DNA from: Jiangella ureilytica | GTDB taxonomy: Bacteria; Actinomycetota; Actinomycetes; Jiangellales; Jiangellaceae | NCBI RefSeq assembly: GCF_004348545.1 | Contig: NZ_SMKL01000067.1 | Location: forward strand, 1-34,245 | Reading direction: 5' to 3' | Length of the DNA stretch: 34,245 bases | In this document: positions 1 through 9,846 of the stretch, one piece after another | Layout: each line of letters starts with the position of its first letter | Numbering within the stretch: the stretch's first letter is position 1 | Made by a program: the position numbers and the translations under genes | Notes under the pieces: model-generated | What the model was told of the DNA's origin: nothing | Database searches by the model: none | The model's input: only the letters and a program-made list of their open reading frames with translations

Positions 1-58
1 TCGTGTGATGTGTCCTTCCGCGAGAACCATTGGCGTGGTCTCGCTGACCATCACACGA
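1..58. repeat. Hairpin with 10-bp inverted repeat at the window edge
   Basis: TCGTGTGATG at 1-10 is the exact reverse complement of CATCACACGA at 49-58. Inside it a second, bulged arm pair (GCGAGAACCA near 20-29 and TGGTCTCGC near 36-44) continues the palindrome, so the whole 58 bases can fold on itself. On the minus strand a GGAAGGA purine run lies about 10 bases before the window edge, so a minus-strand gene may start just outside. Confidence 0.5.
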
Positions 59-131
59 TGGCCTCCACACGCGTGGTCACCCACGCCGTCAGGCCCGACG
101 AGTTACACCACAAGCGGGGACATCACCGCCT
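1..131 (-). mobile_element. Possible outer end of an insertion sequence (minus strand, cut by the window edge)
   Basis: Read on the minus strand, 131 down to 98 begins GTGATGTCCCCGCTTGTGG and continues TGTAACTCG, which resembles the terminal repeats of some actinobacterial IS256-type elements as I remember them. It is followed by about 100 noncoding bases, the hairpin at 1-58 and a ribosome-site-like GGAAGGA close to the edge. No transposase is visible because the window ends. The alternative is an ordinary intergenic palindrome. This is inference. Confidence 0.25.
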
Positions 132-349
132 TCTGGCGGCGCCGAAGACGGTTGGCGATAGTGAAGACGGCCGGCGGCAGTGAGGTGGGCCGGGCGGCGG
201 GCGGCTGCTATCGCGAGGAGGCACGTTCAGCGCCAGAGCGGGGGCAACTCCCTCCTGACGCTGCGCCGTCGGCGGGTCACTGCCGCCCTGGCCGTAGCAC
301 TCGCCCTCGACACCCGGCGAACGCCGCATCACGAGGCGTTGCCGCTCTT
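132..349. other. Intergenic stretch with no recognisable gene
   Basis: Open frames here are GC-rich shadows with Arg/Pro/Ala-rich composition and no recognisable domain or convincing ribosome site. I see no tRNA or clear promoter. A CATCACGAGGC motif near 327 echoes the CTCGTGA/TCACGAG modules of the D/E/F repeats, which is the only notable feature. Confidence 0.5.
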
Positions 350-484
350 CCCCCGTCCTCCGTGATAGCTGCCCGTCAGGCCGTGTGCGTGCGGGTCAAG
401 CGGTCCTCGATGGCGCGCAGCGCCCACTCGTCCGCTCGAGGCGCGCGTACGCGGCTCAGAGCATGGGGCAGCAGAGGGACGGGC
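350..484 (-). repeat. Family-1 structured repeat, copy A (about 135 bp, diverged)
   Basis: The ends are CCCCCGTCCTCCGTG (from 350) and CAGAGGGACGGGC (to 484), imperfect terminal inverted repeats. Read on the minus strand it aligns end to end with copy B (19567-19703): both share the subterminal CTGCCC/GGGCAG arms, the TCAAGCGG/CCGCT stem (396-403 with 432-439, one mismatch here) and a GC-rich central hairpin. It is the most diverged of the three copies. It carries no transposase, so it is a non-autonomous or structural element. Confidence 0.65.
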
Positions 485-582
485 AGCCCCGGCCAACTCG
501 GCACGAGCACGGCCTCGGGCCCCCGGCGCAGGACGTCGGCTGCCAAGGTGGTGAGCCAGTCGGCCACGACCTGGGCCGTCAC
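376..582 (-). CDS. Hypothetical short ORF after holA, ending inside repeat A
   Basis: A GTG at 582, preceded by AGGGG five bases upstream, opens a 68-codon ORF (VTAQVVADWLTTLAADVL...). It starts 27 bases after the holA stop. Its last 35 or so codons lie in repeat A. The same peptide pattern (LSRV..P.AD.WALRA.E.RLTR) is readable in copy B, but the differences between A and B are not mainly in third codon positions. The peptide is therefore probably a by-product of the repeat rather than a selected protein. No domain recognised. Probably a relic or not expressed. Confidence 0.2.
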   Translation of the reverse strand: MTAQVVADWLTTLAADVLRRGPEAVLVPSWPGLPVPLLPHALSRVRAPRADEWALRAIEDRLTRTHTA

Positions 583-608
583 CGATCCCCTGCGGACCAG
601 TGCGTCCG

Positions 609-1586
609 TCAGGCGGCGCGGGCGGTGCCGATGGCGACCAGTGCGGTGGTCAGGGCGAGCGCGGAGTCGTTGCCGCCGCCCTTGACCGCGAGGTCGGCCT
701 CGGCGACCGCCCGGATGGCCTGGGACAGGCCGTTCGGCGTCCAGCCGCGCAGCTGGCCGCGGAGCACCCGGACCTTCCACGGCGGGATCCCCAGGTCGCG
801 GGCGACGTCGGCGTCGCGCATACCGCGGGGGGCGCCGGCCAGACGGGCCAGCGACCGGAGCGACGTCGCGAGCGCACCGGTGACCAGCACGGGATCGGTG
901 CCGGTCCCGAGGGCCCAGCGCAGCTGTTCGACCGCCTCGCCGGTCCTGCCTTCGACGGCGCGGTCGGCGACCACCCAGCCCTTGACTTCGGCCCGGCCCT
1001 CGAAGTACATCGACACCACCTGGCCGGTGACCTGGCCGTCCGGCGCGTCGGCCGCCAGCTGGCCGGCGGCCGAGGCGAGGCCGCGCAGGTCGCCGCCCAC
1101 CGACTCGACCAGTTGCCGGGCTGCGTGCTCGTCGATGCGTCCGCCGCTGCGGCGCACCTCGGCCCGCACGAACGCGACCTGGTCGTCGGGGCGGGTGAGG
1201 CGCTCGGCGGCGACCTCGTGCACGCCGGCCTTGCGCAGCGCGGTGAGCAGCTTCTTGCCCTTGACGCCGCCCGGGTGCAGCAGCACGACGTGGATGTCCT
1301 CGATGGGCGACCTCACGTAGCCCACCAGGATGTCGCCGACCGCTTCGGTGACGTCTTGCACGTCGTTGACGATCAGGACCCGGCGGGTGGCGAACAGCGA
1401 CGGGCTCACGTGCTCGGCCAGGCCGCCGGCGGTCAGCTCGGAGCCGGCGACCTGGGACACGTCGGCATCGGCGTCGGCGGCGCGCGCCGCCCGCACGACG
1501 GCGCCCGCGGCACGCTCGGCCAGCAGCAGCTCAGGGCCGAAGACGAGCGTGACCGGGACGAGGGGGTCGGTGGAGAGCGCAGCCAT
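609..1586 (-). CDS. holA: DNA polymerase III subunit delta
   Basis: 325 residues, the usual length for HolA. Delta is the clamp-loader subunit that opens the beta sliding clamp so that DNA polymerase III can be loaded on primed DNA. Visible family features are the N-terminal VTLVFGPELLLAERA stretch (about residues 12-26), an AAA+-like fold without a working ATPase site, and the C-terminal IPPWKVRVLRGQLRGWT segment that packs in the clamp-loader collar. It is the last gene of the comEA-comEC-holA block, a common actinobacterial arrangement. The ATG at 1586 gives the expected N-terminus. The longest upstream comEC frame runs 154 bases into it, which is suspicious (see comEC). Confidence 0.93.
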   Translation of the reverse strand: MAALSTDPLVPVTLVFGPELLLAERAAGAVVRAARAADADADVSQVAGSELTAGGLAEHVSPSLFATRRVLIVNDVQDVTEAVGDILVGYVRSPIEDIHVVLLHPGGVKGKKLLTALRKAGVHEVAAERLTRPDDQVAFVRAEVRRSGGRIDEHAARQLVESVGGDLRGLASAAGQLAADAPDGQVTGQVVSMYFEGRAEVKGWVVADRAVEGRTGEAVEQLRWALGTGTDPVLVTGALATSLRSLARLAGAPRGMRDADVARDLGIPPWKVRVLRGQLRGWTPNGLSQAIRAVAEADLAVKGGGNDSALALTTALVAIGTARAA

Positions 1587-4072
1587 GTCGCGTCACAGCA
1601 TGACACGTCCCACCGACACGGTCGCCGTCCGTTCGCCGATCGTCTCGGCACCGGTCGCGACCGCGGCCCGCCGGTCGCCACGCCCAGCCCGCCGTCGCCG
1701 GTGCGCAGGACGGCGATGCTGCCGTGCTCGTCGGTGCGGTAGACCCGCACGCCGTCCGCCTGGAGGGCGTCGAGCACCCGCCGCGACGGGTGTCCGTAGG
1801 TGTTCTCGCCGACGCTGACCAGGGCCAGGCGGGCGTCGACGCCGGTGAGGAGCTCGGTCTCCTGGTGCGGCGAACCGTGGTGCGCGACCTTGAGCACGTC
1901 GGCATCGAGCGCCGGCTCGGCCCGCAACAGCGCGCGTTGCGCCGACGGCTCGATGTCGCCGGTCAGCAGGATGCTGACGCCGTCGACGTCGGCCTCGATG
2001 ACCAGGCTGCTGTTGTTGGACTCGGACTCCGGCGTCTCGGTGAGCCGCACCGGCCCGAGCACGTCGAGCGTCAGCCGCTCCCCCACGCGCAGCAGGTCGC
2101 CGGCGCGCGGCACCGTCACCGGGACGCCGGCCGCGGCGAGGCGACGGCGGACACCGTCGGCGGCCGCGGGCGGATCGTCGAGCGGCGACACCAGCGTGCG
2201 GCCGATCTCGCGACCGGCGAGGACGCCGGGCAGGCCGCCGACGTGGTCGGCGTGGAAGTGCGTGAGGACCAGCAGCGGCACCTGTCGCACGCCGAGGTCG
2301 TCGAGGCAGCGGCGGACGAACCGCGGCTCCGGCCCGGTGTCGACGACGACGGCGGACCGGTGGCCCGCGCGCAGGACGAGCGCGTCGCCCTGCCCGACGT
2401 CGCAGGCCACGACCAGCCAGCCGGCCGGCGGCCAGCCCGGGGTCGGGACCGTCTTGAGCAGGCCGACCACCAGCACCGTCCCGGCCGCGACCGTGACGAG
2501 CGGGCGGCGCAGCACCAGCGGGACGGCCAGCAGCGCGACGACCGCGAGCACGACGGCGATCACCACGCCCTCCGCGCCCGGCGGCCACGGGAGGACGGCG
2601 CCGGGCTGGCCGGCGAACCAGCGCGCGACGGCGGCGATCCACCACGCCGGCAGGGCCGCGAGCCAGGCCAGCACCGTCGCGACCGGCGCCGCGGCCGGGC
2701 TCACCACCGCGGCGGCCGCGCCGAACACCGTCGCCGGCGCCACCGCGGGAGCGGCCAGCAGGTTCGCCGGCAGCGCGGCGAGGCTGAGCTGCCCGGACAA
2801 CCCGAGGACGATCGGCGTGCAGGCGACCTGCGCCGCCAGCGGCACCGCGACGGCGAGCGCCAGCGGCCGTGGCAGCCACGACAGCGACCGGGTCCACACC
2901 GGCACCAGCAGCAGGATGCCCGCCGTCGCCAGCACCGAGAGCGCGAACCCGGCGCTGCGGGCCAGCCACGGATCGACGAGCACGAGCGCGACGACCGCCG
3001 CGGCCAGCGACGGCAGCCCGCGCCGTCGCCCGGCCACCGCCAGCCCGACGACGGCGACCACGCCCATGGCGGCGGCCCGCAGGACGCTCGGCTCCGGCCG
3101 CGCGAGCAGGACGAACGCGAGGACGCAGACGATGCCGACGACCGGCAGGACGAAGCCGCGTACGCCGAGCAGACGGGCCAGTGCGAGCACGGCGATGAGG
3201 ATCAGCGTGATGTTCGTGCCGGACACCGCGGTCAGGTGGGTCAACCCGGCGACCGTCATGGCGTCGCGGAGGTCGTCGGCGAGCAGCGATTCGTCGCCGA
3301 TGACCAGGCCGGGCACCAGGCCGCGCGGGTCGGGCGGGACACCGGCGACCGCGTCGCGCAGCCCGGCCCGGAACGGCTCGGTGGCGCGGCTGGCAGCGCT
3401 CGGCGGGCCGGTCGCCTGCTTGTCCGGCCCGGTGTACGGGCGGAAGACGGCGGCGACGTCGTCGCGGGGATGGTCGGTGGACTCGAGACGGCCCTCGACC
3501 CGCACGTGCTGGCCGGGCAGGAGACCGGCCCAGGCGCGGTCGCCGCTCACCAGGAGGACGGGCACGCCGACGCGGTGGGTGGCGCCGCGGCCGGTGACCT
3601 GGCCGACCCGGATGCGCCCGACGACGTATTCGGTGGCGGCGGCCTCCTCGCCGGCCGGCCCGCCGCTGCGCAGGACCGGGTCGCGCTCGACGACGCCCTC
3701 GAGCTCGACGTGGGCTCCCGCGGCGGCGAGGTCGGTGACCGGGCCGTCCCAGACCGGGGCCGCCCTGGCCGCGCCGACGGCGAACCCGGCGACGAGGCAG
3801 AGGCTCGCGGCGACGAGCGCGCGGCGGCCGCTGGGTGTGAGCGGGGCACGGAGCAGGACGATGCCCGCGACGACGGATGCCGCCACGCAGCCGGCGAGCC
3901 CGCTGCGCCACGGAACGAGGACGCCCGCGAGCGCGCCGAGCCAGAGTCCGAGAGCGGCTGGGACCAGCCGCAGGTCCGGGCGCTCGGCCGGCTCCGGGGC
4001 GGGCGTGGGCGAGGTGGCGGCCGGCTCTGGGGCAGCACGCGCTGGGGCAGCAGGCGCTGGGGCGGTGGTCAT
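1433..4072 (-). CDS. comEC: ComEC/Rec2-family DNA-uptake channel protein (3' end probably frameshifted)
   Basis: Membrane channel that moves single-stranded DNA across the cytoplasmic membrane in competence. The start at 4072 overlaps the comEA stop as ATGA. Hydrophobic segments begin near residue 30, followed by a soluble OB-like region, the competence core with GLTHLTAVSGTNITLIL, several further membrane spans (LSVLATAGILLLVPV), and a C-terminal metallo-beta-lactamase-like domain with LTHFHADHVGG and AHHGS. Oddity: after ...GSIAVLRTGDGGLGVATGG this frame becomes Arg/Ser/Pro/Cys-rich and overlaps holA by 154 bases. One other frame instead reads ...AVATGAETIGERTATVSVGR then VML-stop, ending at 1593, seven bases before holA. 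A one-base indel near 1670-1700 (real or an assembly error) is the simplest explanation, so the true end may be 1593. The frame also stays open upstream to 4789, but that part is a comEA shadow. Confidence 0.88.
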   Translation of the reverse strand: MTTAPAPAAPARAAPEPAATSPTPAPEPAERPDLRLVPAALGLWLGALAGVLVPWRSGLAGCVAASVVAGIVLLRAPLTPSGRRALVAASLCLVAGFAVGAARAAPVWDGPVTDLAAAGAHVELEGVVERDPVLRSGGPAGEEAAATEYVVGRIRVGQVTGRGATHRVGVPVLLVSGDRAWAGLLPGQHVRVEGRLESTDHPRDDVAAVFRPYTGPDKQATGPPSAASRATEPFRAGLRDAVAGVPPDPRGLVPGLVIGDESLLADDLRDAMTVAGLTHLTAVSGTNITLILIAVLALARLLGVRGFVLPVVGIVCVLAFVLLARPEPSVLRAAAMGVVAVVGLAVAGRRRGLPSLAAAVVALVLVDPWLARSAGFALSVLATAGILLLVPVWTRSLSWLPRPLALAVAVPLAAQVACTPIVLGLSGQLSLAALPANLLAAPAVAPATVFGAAAAVVSPAAAPVATVLAWLAALPAWWIAAVARWFAGQPGAVLPWPPGAEGVVIAVVLAVVALLAVPLVLRRPLVTVAAGTVLVVGLLKTVPTPGWPPAGWLVVACDVGQGDALVLRAGHRSAVVVDTGPEPRFVRRCLDDLGVRQVPLLVLTHFHADHVGGLPGVLAGREIGRTLVSPLDDPPAAADGVRRRLAAAGVPVTVPRAGDLLRVGERLTLDVLGPVRLTETPESESNNSSLVIEADVDGVSILLTGDIEPSAQRALLRAEPALDADVLKVAHHGSPHQETELLTGVDARLALVSVGENTYGHPSRRVLDALQADGVRVYRTDEHGSIAVLRTGDGGLGVATGGPRSRPVPRRSANGRRPCRWDVSCCDATWLRSPPTPSSRSRSSSALSCCWPSVPRAPSCGRRAPPTPMPTCPRSPAPS

Positions 4073-5151
4073 ACGGTGACCAGGGGCTCGAGCTGGGCGA
4101 ACCGCTGCTCGCCGATGCCGGCGACCTCGCGCAGCTCGTCGACGGTGGTGAAGCGGCCGTTCTCGGCCCGCCAGGCGAGGATCCGGCCGGCGAGGGCGGG
4201 GCCGATGCCGGGCAGGGTCTCGAGCTCGGGGGCGGTCGCGGTGTTGAGGTTGATCGGCCCCGTCGGGGTGGGAGCCGGGGAGCCTGAGCCCGGTGGAGCA
4301 GCCGGCGGCGCGGCCTGGGGCGGCGGGTCGGCGGTGACGAGCACCTGCTCGCCGTCGGTGAGGACGCGGGCGAGGTTGATCGGCGTCAGGTCGGCCTCGG
4401 GCGTCGCTCCGCCGGCCGCCTCGATGGCGTCGACCACGCGGGAGCCGGCCGGCAGTTCGACGATGCCGGGACGCGCGACCAGCCCGGCCACGTGCACGAC
4501 GATGGCGACGGCTGTGGTCGGCGTGGTCGGGTCGGGCGCGCCCGGGGTGCTCGGCGTGCCCGGCTCGTCCGGAGTGCCGGGCGGTGCGGACCCGGTAGCG
4601 ACGGGGGTGCCGGTGGCGACCACCTCGGGCTCGATCGGGACGACCTCGGGGCGGGCGAGGAGGAAGAGCACGGTGGCGCCGATGAGGCCGACCAGCACCA
4701 CGAGCACGATGACCGCGAGATGGGTGCGTTCGAGCCCCATGCGCGGCCGGACGGCGAGCGGCATGCGGTCCTTCAGCGCGTCGAGCCACTCCGGCGACCG
4801 AGCGGAGTCGCCCCCGCCGGCCGCCTCATCGGCCCGACGGGCGTCCGGTGCCGGCTCGTCCCACGGCGCCGGTTCGGTGGGCTCGGCGTCGCCGGGTGAC
4901 GCCGCCTCCCGGCGCTGCCGCCGGGAGGCGGCGTGCCGCGGCCGGCCGGGCTCACTCCACGCATCGCCGGCCCCATCGGGCGGCGCGCTCGCCCAGCTAC
5001 CGCCACCACCTGAGCCGCCCTCGATCCAGACACCGGTGTCGGCATCGGGCCCGCCCGGGCCACGCGGAGCGGCGCCCGTCAGCTGCGCCACCCGGGCGCG
5101 CGCGAGCGCCGCCGTCCGGTCGTCGGCGGGGCGGGAGCGCAGCGATCGCAT
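4069..5151 (-). CDS. comEA: ComEA-family helix-hairpin-helix DNA-binding protein
   Basis: Membrane-anchored DNA receptor that hands DNA to ComEC. About 360 residues: a long Gly/Ala/Pro/acidic cytoplasmic N-terminal region, one membrane span (HLAVIVLVVLVGLIGATVLF), a Pro/Thr-rich linker, an SLBB-type domain (VHVAGLVARPGIVELPAGSR onward), and two C-terminal HhH motifs (INLNTATAPELETLPGIGPA, then the VDELREVAGIGEQRF turn). I chose the ATG at 5151 (MRSLRSRPADD) over 5175 because TAGCGT sits exactly seven bases upstream, the spacing of a leaderless -10 box. The stop overlaps the comEC start (ATGA), implying translational coupling. No other competence-pilus genes are in view, so function in uptake is inferred. 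Confidence 0.88.
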   Translation of the reverse strand: MRSLRSRPADDRTAALARARVAQLTGAAPRGPGGPDADTGVWIEGGSGGGGSWASAPPDGAGDAWSEPGRPRHAASRRQRREAASPGDAEPTEPAPWDEPAPDARRADEAAGGGDSARSPEWLDALKDRMPLAVRPRMGLERTHLAVIVLVVLVGLIGATVLFLLARPEVVPIEPEVVATGTPVATGSAPPGTPDEPGTPSTPGAPDPTTPTTAVAIVVHVAGLVARPGIVELPAGSRVVDAIEAAGGATPEADLTPINLARVLTDGEQVLVTADPPPQAAPPAAPPGSGSPAPTPTGPINLNTATAPELETLPGIGPALAGRILAWRAENGRFTTVDELREVAGIGEQRFAQLEPLVTV

Positions 5152-5158
5152 GCCAGGG

Positions 5159-5164
5159 ACGCTA
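5159..5164 (-). promoter_or_regulatory. -10 box of a leaderless promoter for comEA
   Basis: TAGCGT on the minus strand, seven bases before the ATG at 5151. It fits TAnnnT at the distance that places the transcript start on the start codon. There is no good ribosome site upstream of this ATG. Confidence 0.4.
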
Positions 5165-5367
5165 GGCGGCACCACCGCCCGCCGCGACCGCCGGAACCGC
5201 CTTCTGTGGACAAGTGAACGAACTGGTCAGCGCTGTGGACAAGCGCTCAGGCCGACCCGGAGAGGGTGAGTTCGGCGACCGAGGGCGCGGCTCTCGGGCG
5301 CGTCCTGGGCCTGGGCCGCGTTGCCTCCCGACGCGGAGTCGGGGGTGTCGCTCCTCACGCCGGCCGC

Positions 5368-5851
5368 TCAGGTCACGCAGAACTCGTTGACCTCGGGTCG
5401 AGCAGGACCGTCCGAGCGTTCTCGGACTCGGTGACGGAGCCGGCCACCGTCGCGCCGGCGCCACCAGTTCGGCGGCCGTCGCCTCGGCCGCGGCGCGACG
5501 CTCCGCCGCGGCGCGACGCTCCGCCGCGGCGCGGGGCCCCGGGCGGCACCGCGCCGCCAGAGCCGTAACGCCGGGCCGCGGACGTCGAGGTGGGCGCGGT
5601 TTCGTGGCGCTCTTCGGCTCGGGCATCTTCTGGAACAGCATCCTCGGCAGCACGCCGCCCGGGTCGATGATGGGCGCCGGCGGTCTGTCACAGGTCCTCG
5701 GGAACTCCCAGGCCGCCAGCGCCTCCCAGGAGTCGAACCCGTCGGGCGGCGGCTCGAGCCGATACCGGAGCGCGAGCGCCCAGAACTCGGCCAGCCGCCG
5801 CACGTCGCGGCGCCGCACCGCGATGTCGAAGACCTCGCAAGCACGCGGCAT
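5368..5851 (-). pseudogene. Decayed glyoxalase/VOC-superfamily gene with several frameshifts
   Basis: Three reading frames together spell one glyoxalase-like protein. The first frame starts at 5851 with FDIAVRRRDVRRLAEFWALA and continues through PPPDGFDSWEALAAW, IIDPGGVLPRMLFQKMPEPK. The next frame gives NRAHLDV; the first frame again gives AAAEATAAELVA; a third gives GATVAGSVTESENARTVLLD; the end NEFCVT-stop (5368) is back in the second frame. These are the VOC family's usual N-terminal, metal-site (RAHLDV) and C-terminal (NEFCVT) motifs, so at least three indels have accumulated. A run of 18-bp repeats (5489-5534) lies in the middle. It begins 30 bp after degV and may once have been the last gene of the leuS-degV operon. 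Confidence 0.75.
5489..5534. repeat. 18-bp tandem repeat inside the VOC pseudogene
   Basis: CGCGGCGCGACGCTCCGC occurs twice back to back (5489-5506, 5507-5524), with ten more bases of a third copy. On the minus strand it encodes repeated AAERRA. Slippage here could have helped destroy the gene. Confidence 0.75.
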
Positions 5852-5881
5852 GCCCGCACTTCCCGTCCGCCACCGACAAGG

Positions 5882-6754
5882 TCAGCGGGGACTGATCACC
5901 GCGGCCAGCATGCCAGGCCCCACATGAGCGCCGATGACCGCCCCGACCTCGGTCACCACCACCGACCCGGCCGACGGAAGCCGCTCGGCCAGGCGGGTGG
6001 CGAGCTCGTCGGCGCGGCGGGCGTTGTCGAGATGATGCACCGCCACATCCACACGGCCGCCACCGCTCGACGCGGACGCATCGAGCGCCCGCTCGACCGC
6101 CAGGTCTTCCAGCCGCGACCGTGCCCGCGCCGACGTGCGGACCTTCTCGAGCAGGTCGACCCAGCCGTCGCTCAGATGGAGCAGCGGCTTGATCGCCAGC
6201 GCCGTCCCCACCATGGCCGATGCCGCGCCCACCCGCCCGCCACGCCGCAGGTACTCCAGCGTGTCCACGTAGAAGAACGCCGACGACCGCACGGCCCGGT
6301 CGAGCGCCAGCGCCGCCACCTCGTCCGCCGTCAGCCCGCGCGAAGCCGCGTCGGCGGCCACCAGGACCGCGAACCCGAGCCCCATGCCGAGCGACCGGGA
6401 GTCGACCACGTGCACCGGGACCGGGGCGTCGCGCGCCGCCAGCCGGGCCGCGTCCGCCGTCCCCGAGAGGCTGCCGGACAGGTGCACCGACACGACGGCG
6501 GTACACCCGGACGCGGCGCAGGACTCATAGACGTCCAGGAACGTCCGCGGGCTCGGCCGCGACGTCGTCACCGGCACGTGCGCCCGCAGCGCCGCGGTGA
6601 CCTCACGCGGCCCGAACGACGAGCCCGGCCCCTCCGACACCGCGACACCGTCGACGACCACCTGCAGCGGCACGACCCGGAGGCCCTGCGACTCCACGTC
6701 GCCGGCCGCCAGGTGTGCCGTCGAGTCGGTGACGACCGCGACCCGCCCCGTCAA
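5882..6754 (-). CDS. DegV-family protein (fatty-acid-binding, FakB-like)
   Basis: 290 residues, normal for the family. DegV proteins bind a single long-chain fatty acid; FakB members present it to a kinase (FakA) for acyl-phosphate formation. Seen here: VAVVTDSTAHL at the N-terminus, the VTTSRPSP loop (about 62-69), SVHLSGSLSGTADAARLA (about 89-106), VDSRSLGMGLGF (about 118-128) and the FFYVDTLEYLRRGGRVG motif. All are hallmarks of the DegV fold and its lipid headgroup site. It starts six bases after the leuS stop and so probably shares its transcript and the leucine-responsive leader. No fakA partner lies in the window. Lipid specificity cannot be read from sequence. Confidence 0.9.
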   Translation of the reverse strand: MTGRVAVVTDSTAHLAAGDVESQGLRVVPLQVVVDGVAVSEGPGSSFGPREVTAALRAHVPVTTSRPSPRTFLDVYESCAASGCTAVVSVHLSGSLSGTADAARLAARDAPVPVHVVDSRSLGMGLGFAVLVAADAASRGLTADEVAALALDRAVRSSAFFYVDTLEYLRRGGRVGAASAMVGTALAIKPLLHLSDGWVDLLEKVRTSARARSRLEDLAVERALDASASSGGGRVDVAVHHLDNARRADELATRLAERLPSAGSVVVTEVGAVIGAHVGPGMLAAVISPR

Positions 6755-6760
6755 GGGACG

Positions 6761-9625
<2,865 letters not shown>

Positions 9626-9685
9626 CGGAATTCGTCCCTCATCTGTGGATGTCAGGCCCGGAACACCAGGCCCCCAACAAGAAGA

Positions 9686-9707
9686 GACCCCTCACGCAGG
9701 AGGGGTC
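9686..9707 (-). terminator. Intrinsic terminator in the leuS leader (attenuator)
   Basis: A perfect 8-bp stem, GACCCCTC (minus-strand 9707-9700) with GAGGGGTC (9693-9686), has a six-base loop and is followed on the minus strand by TCTTCTTGTT. This is a textbook Rho-independent terminator 61 bases before the leuS start codon, downstream of the leader peptide. Its position makes sense only as a conditional stop inside the leuS transcript. Confidence 0.75.
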
Positions 9708-9708
9708 A

Positions 9709-9759
9709 GCCGCGCCGACGTGACGCCGCTGGAGGGCGTCCGCTACCAGTCAGCGCGGC
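9709..9759 (-). promoter_or_regulatory. Alternative leader stems between leader peptide and terminator
   Basis: GCCGCGC (minus-strand 9759-9753, at the end of the leader peptide) is complementary to GCGCGGC (9715-9709), enclosing an inner hairpin GACGCC/GGCGTC (9740-9735 with 9727-9722). The outer stem touches the leader-peptide codons and ends just before the terminator arm. A ribosome stalled at the Leu codons would therefore block it and change downstream folding. The exact antiterminator pairing is not obvious by eye. Confidence 0.5.
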
Positions 9760-9803
9760 CCGATAAGGAGCAGCAGGCCTCGCACAAGGTCAGGATAGCG
9801 CAC
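9750..9803 (-). CDS. leuS leader peptide with four consecutive Leu codons
   Basis: A 17-codon ORF: GTG start at 9803, peptide MRYPDLVRGLLLLIGPR, stop TGA at 9752-9750. AGGAG lies four bases before the GTG. It contains CTG CTG CTC CTT in a row (plus one earlier CTT), far above chance for so short an ORF, and is followed by the terminator at 9686-9707. Low charged tRNA-Leu should stall the ribosome on this run. Classical attenuators of this kind have been predicted for leuS in some Streptomyces. A shorter start at the in-frame GTG 9785 is possible. Confidence 0.7.
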   Translation of the reverse strand: MRYPDLVRGLLLLIGPR

Positions 9804-9834
9804 TCGTCTCCTACCGGCCCTGAGAAGCCGCCCC

Positions 9835-9840
9835 TAAGGT
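9835..9840 (+). promoter_or_regulatory. -10 box / ribosome-site overlap before terC
   Basis: TAAGGT ends six bases before the terC ATG, fitting a leaderless promoter. The same bases plus GG (AAGGTGG) also look like a ribosome site, so the two readings compete. Confidence 0.3.
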
Positions 9841-9846
9841 GGCGCC

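Noticed and set aside
4073-4789. N-terminal extension of comEC up to 4789
   Set aside because: The extra 239 residues are Arg/His/Pro/Gly-rich and overlap comEA; the ATGA overlap at 4069-4072 gives the natural start.
1724-5269. Very long plus-strand open frame of about 1180 codons
   Set aside because: It is the antisense shadow of comEC and comEA, very rich in Arg, Gly, Asp and His, with no domain; such frames are common in very GC-rich DNA.
9626-9846. T-box or yybP-ykoY riboswitch between leuS and terC
   Set aside because: No T-box core (TGGnACC type) and no conserved yybP-ykoY motifs are present; a Leu leader peptide with a terminator explains the region.
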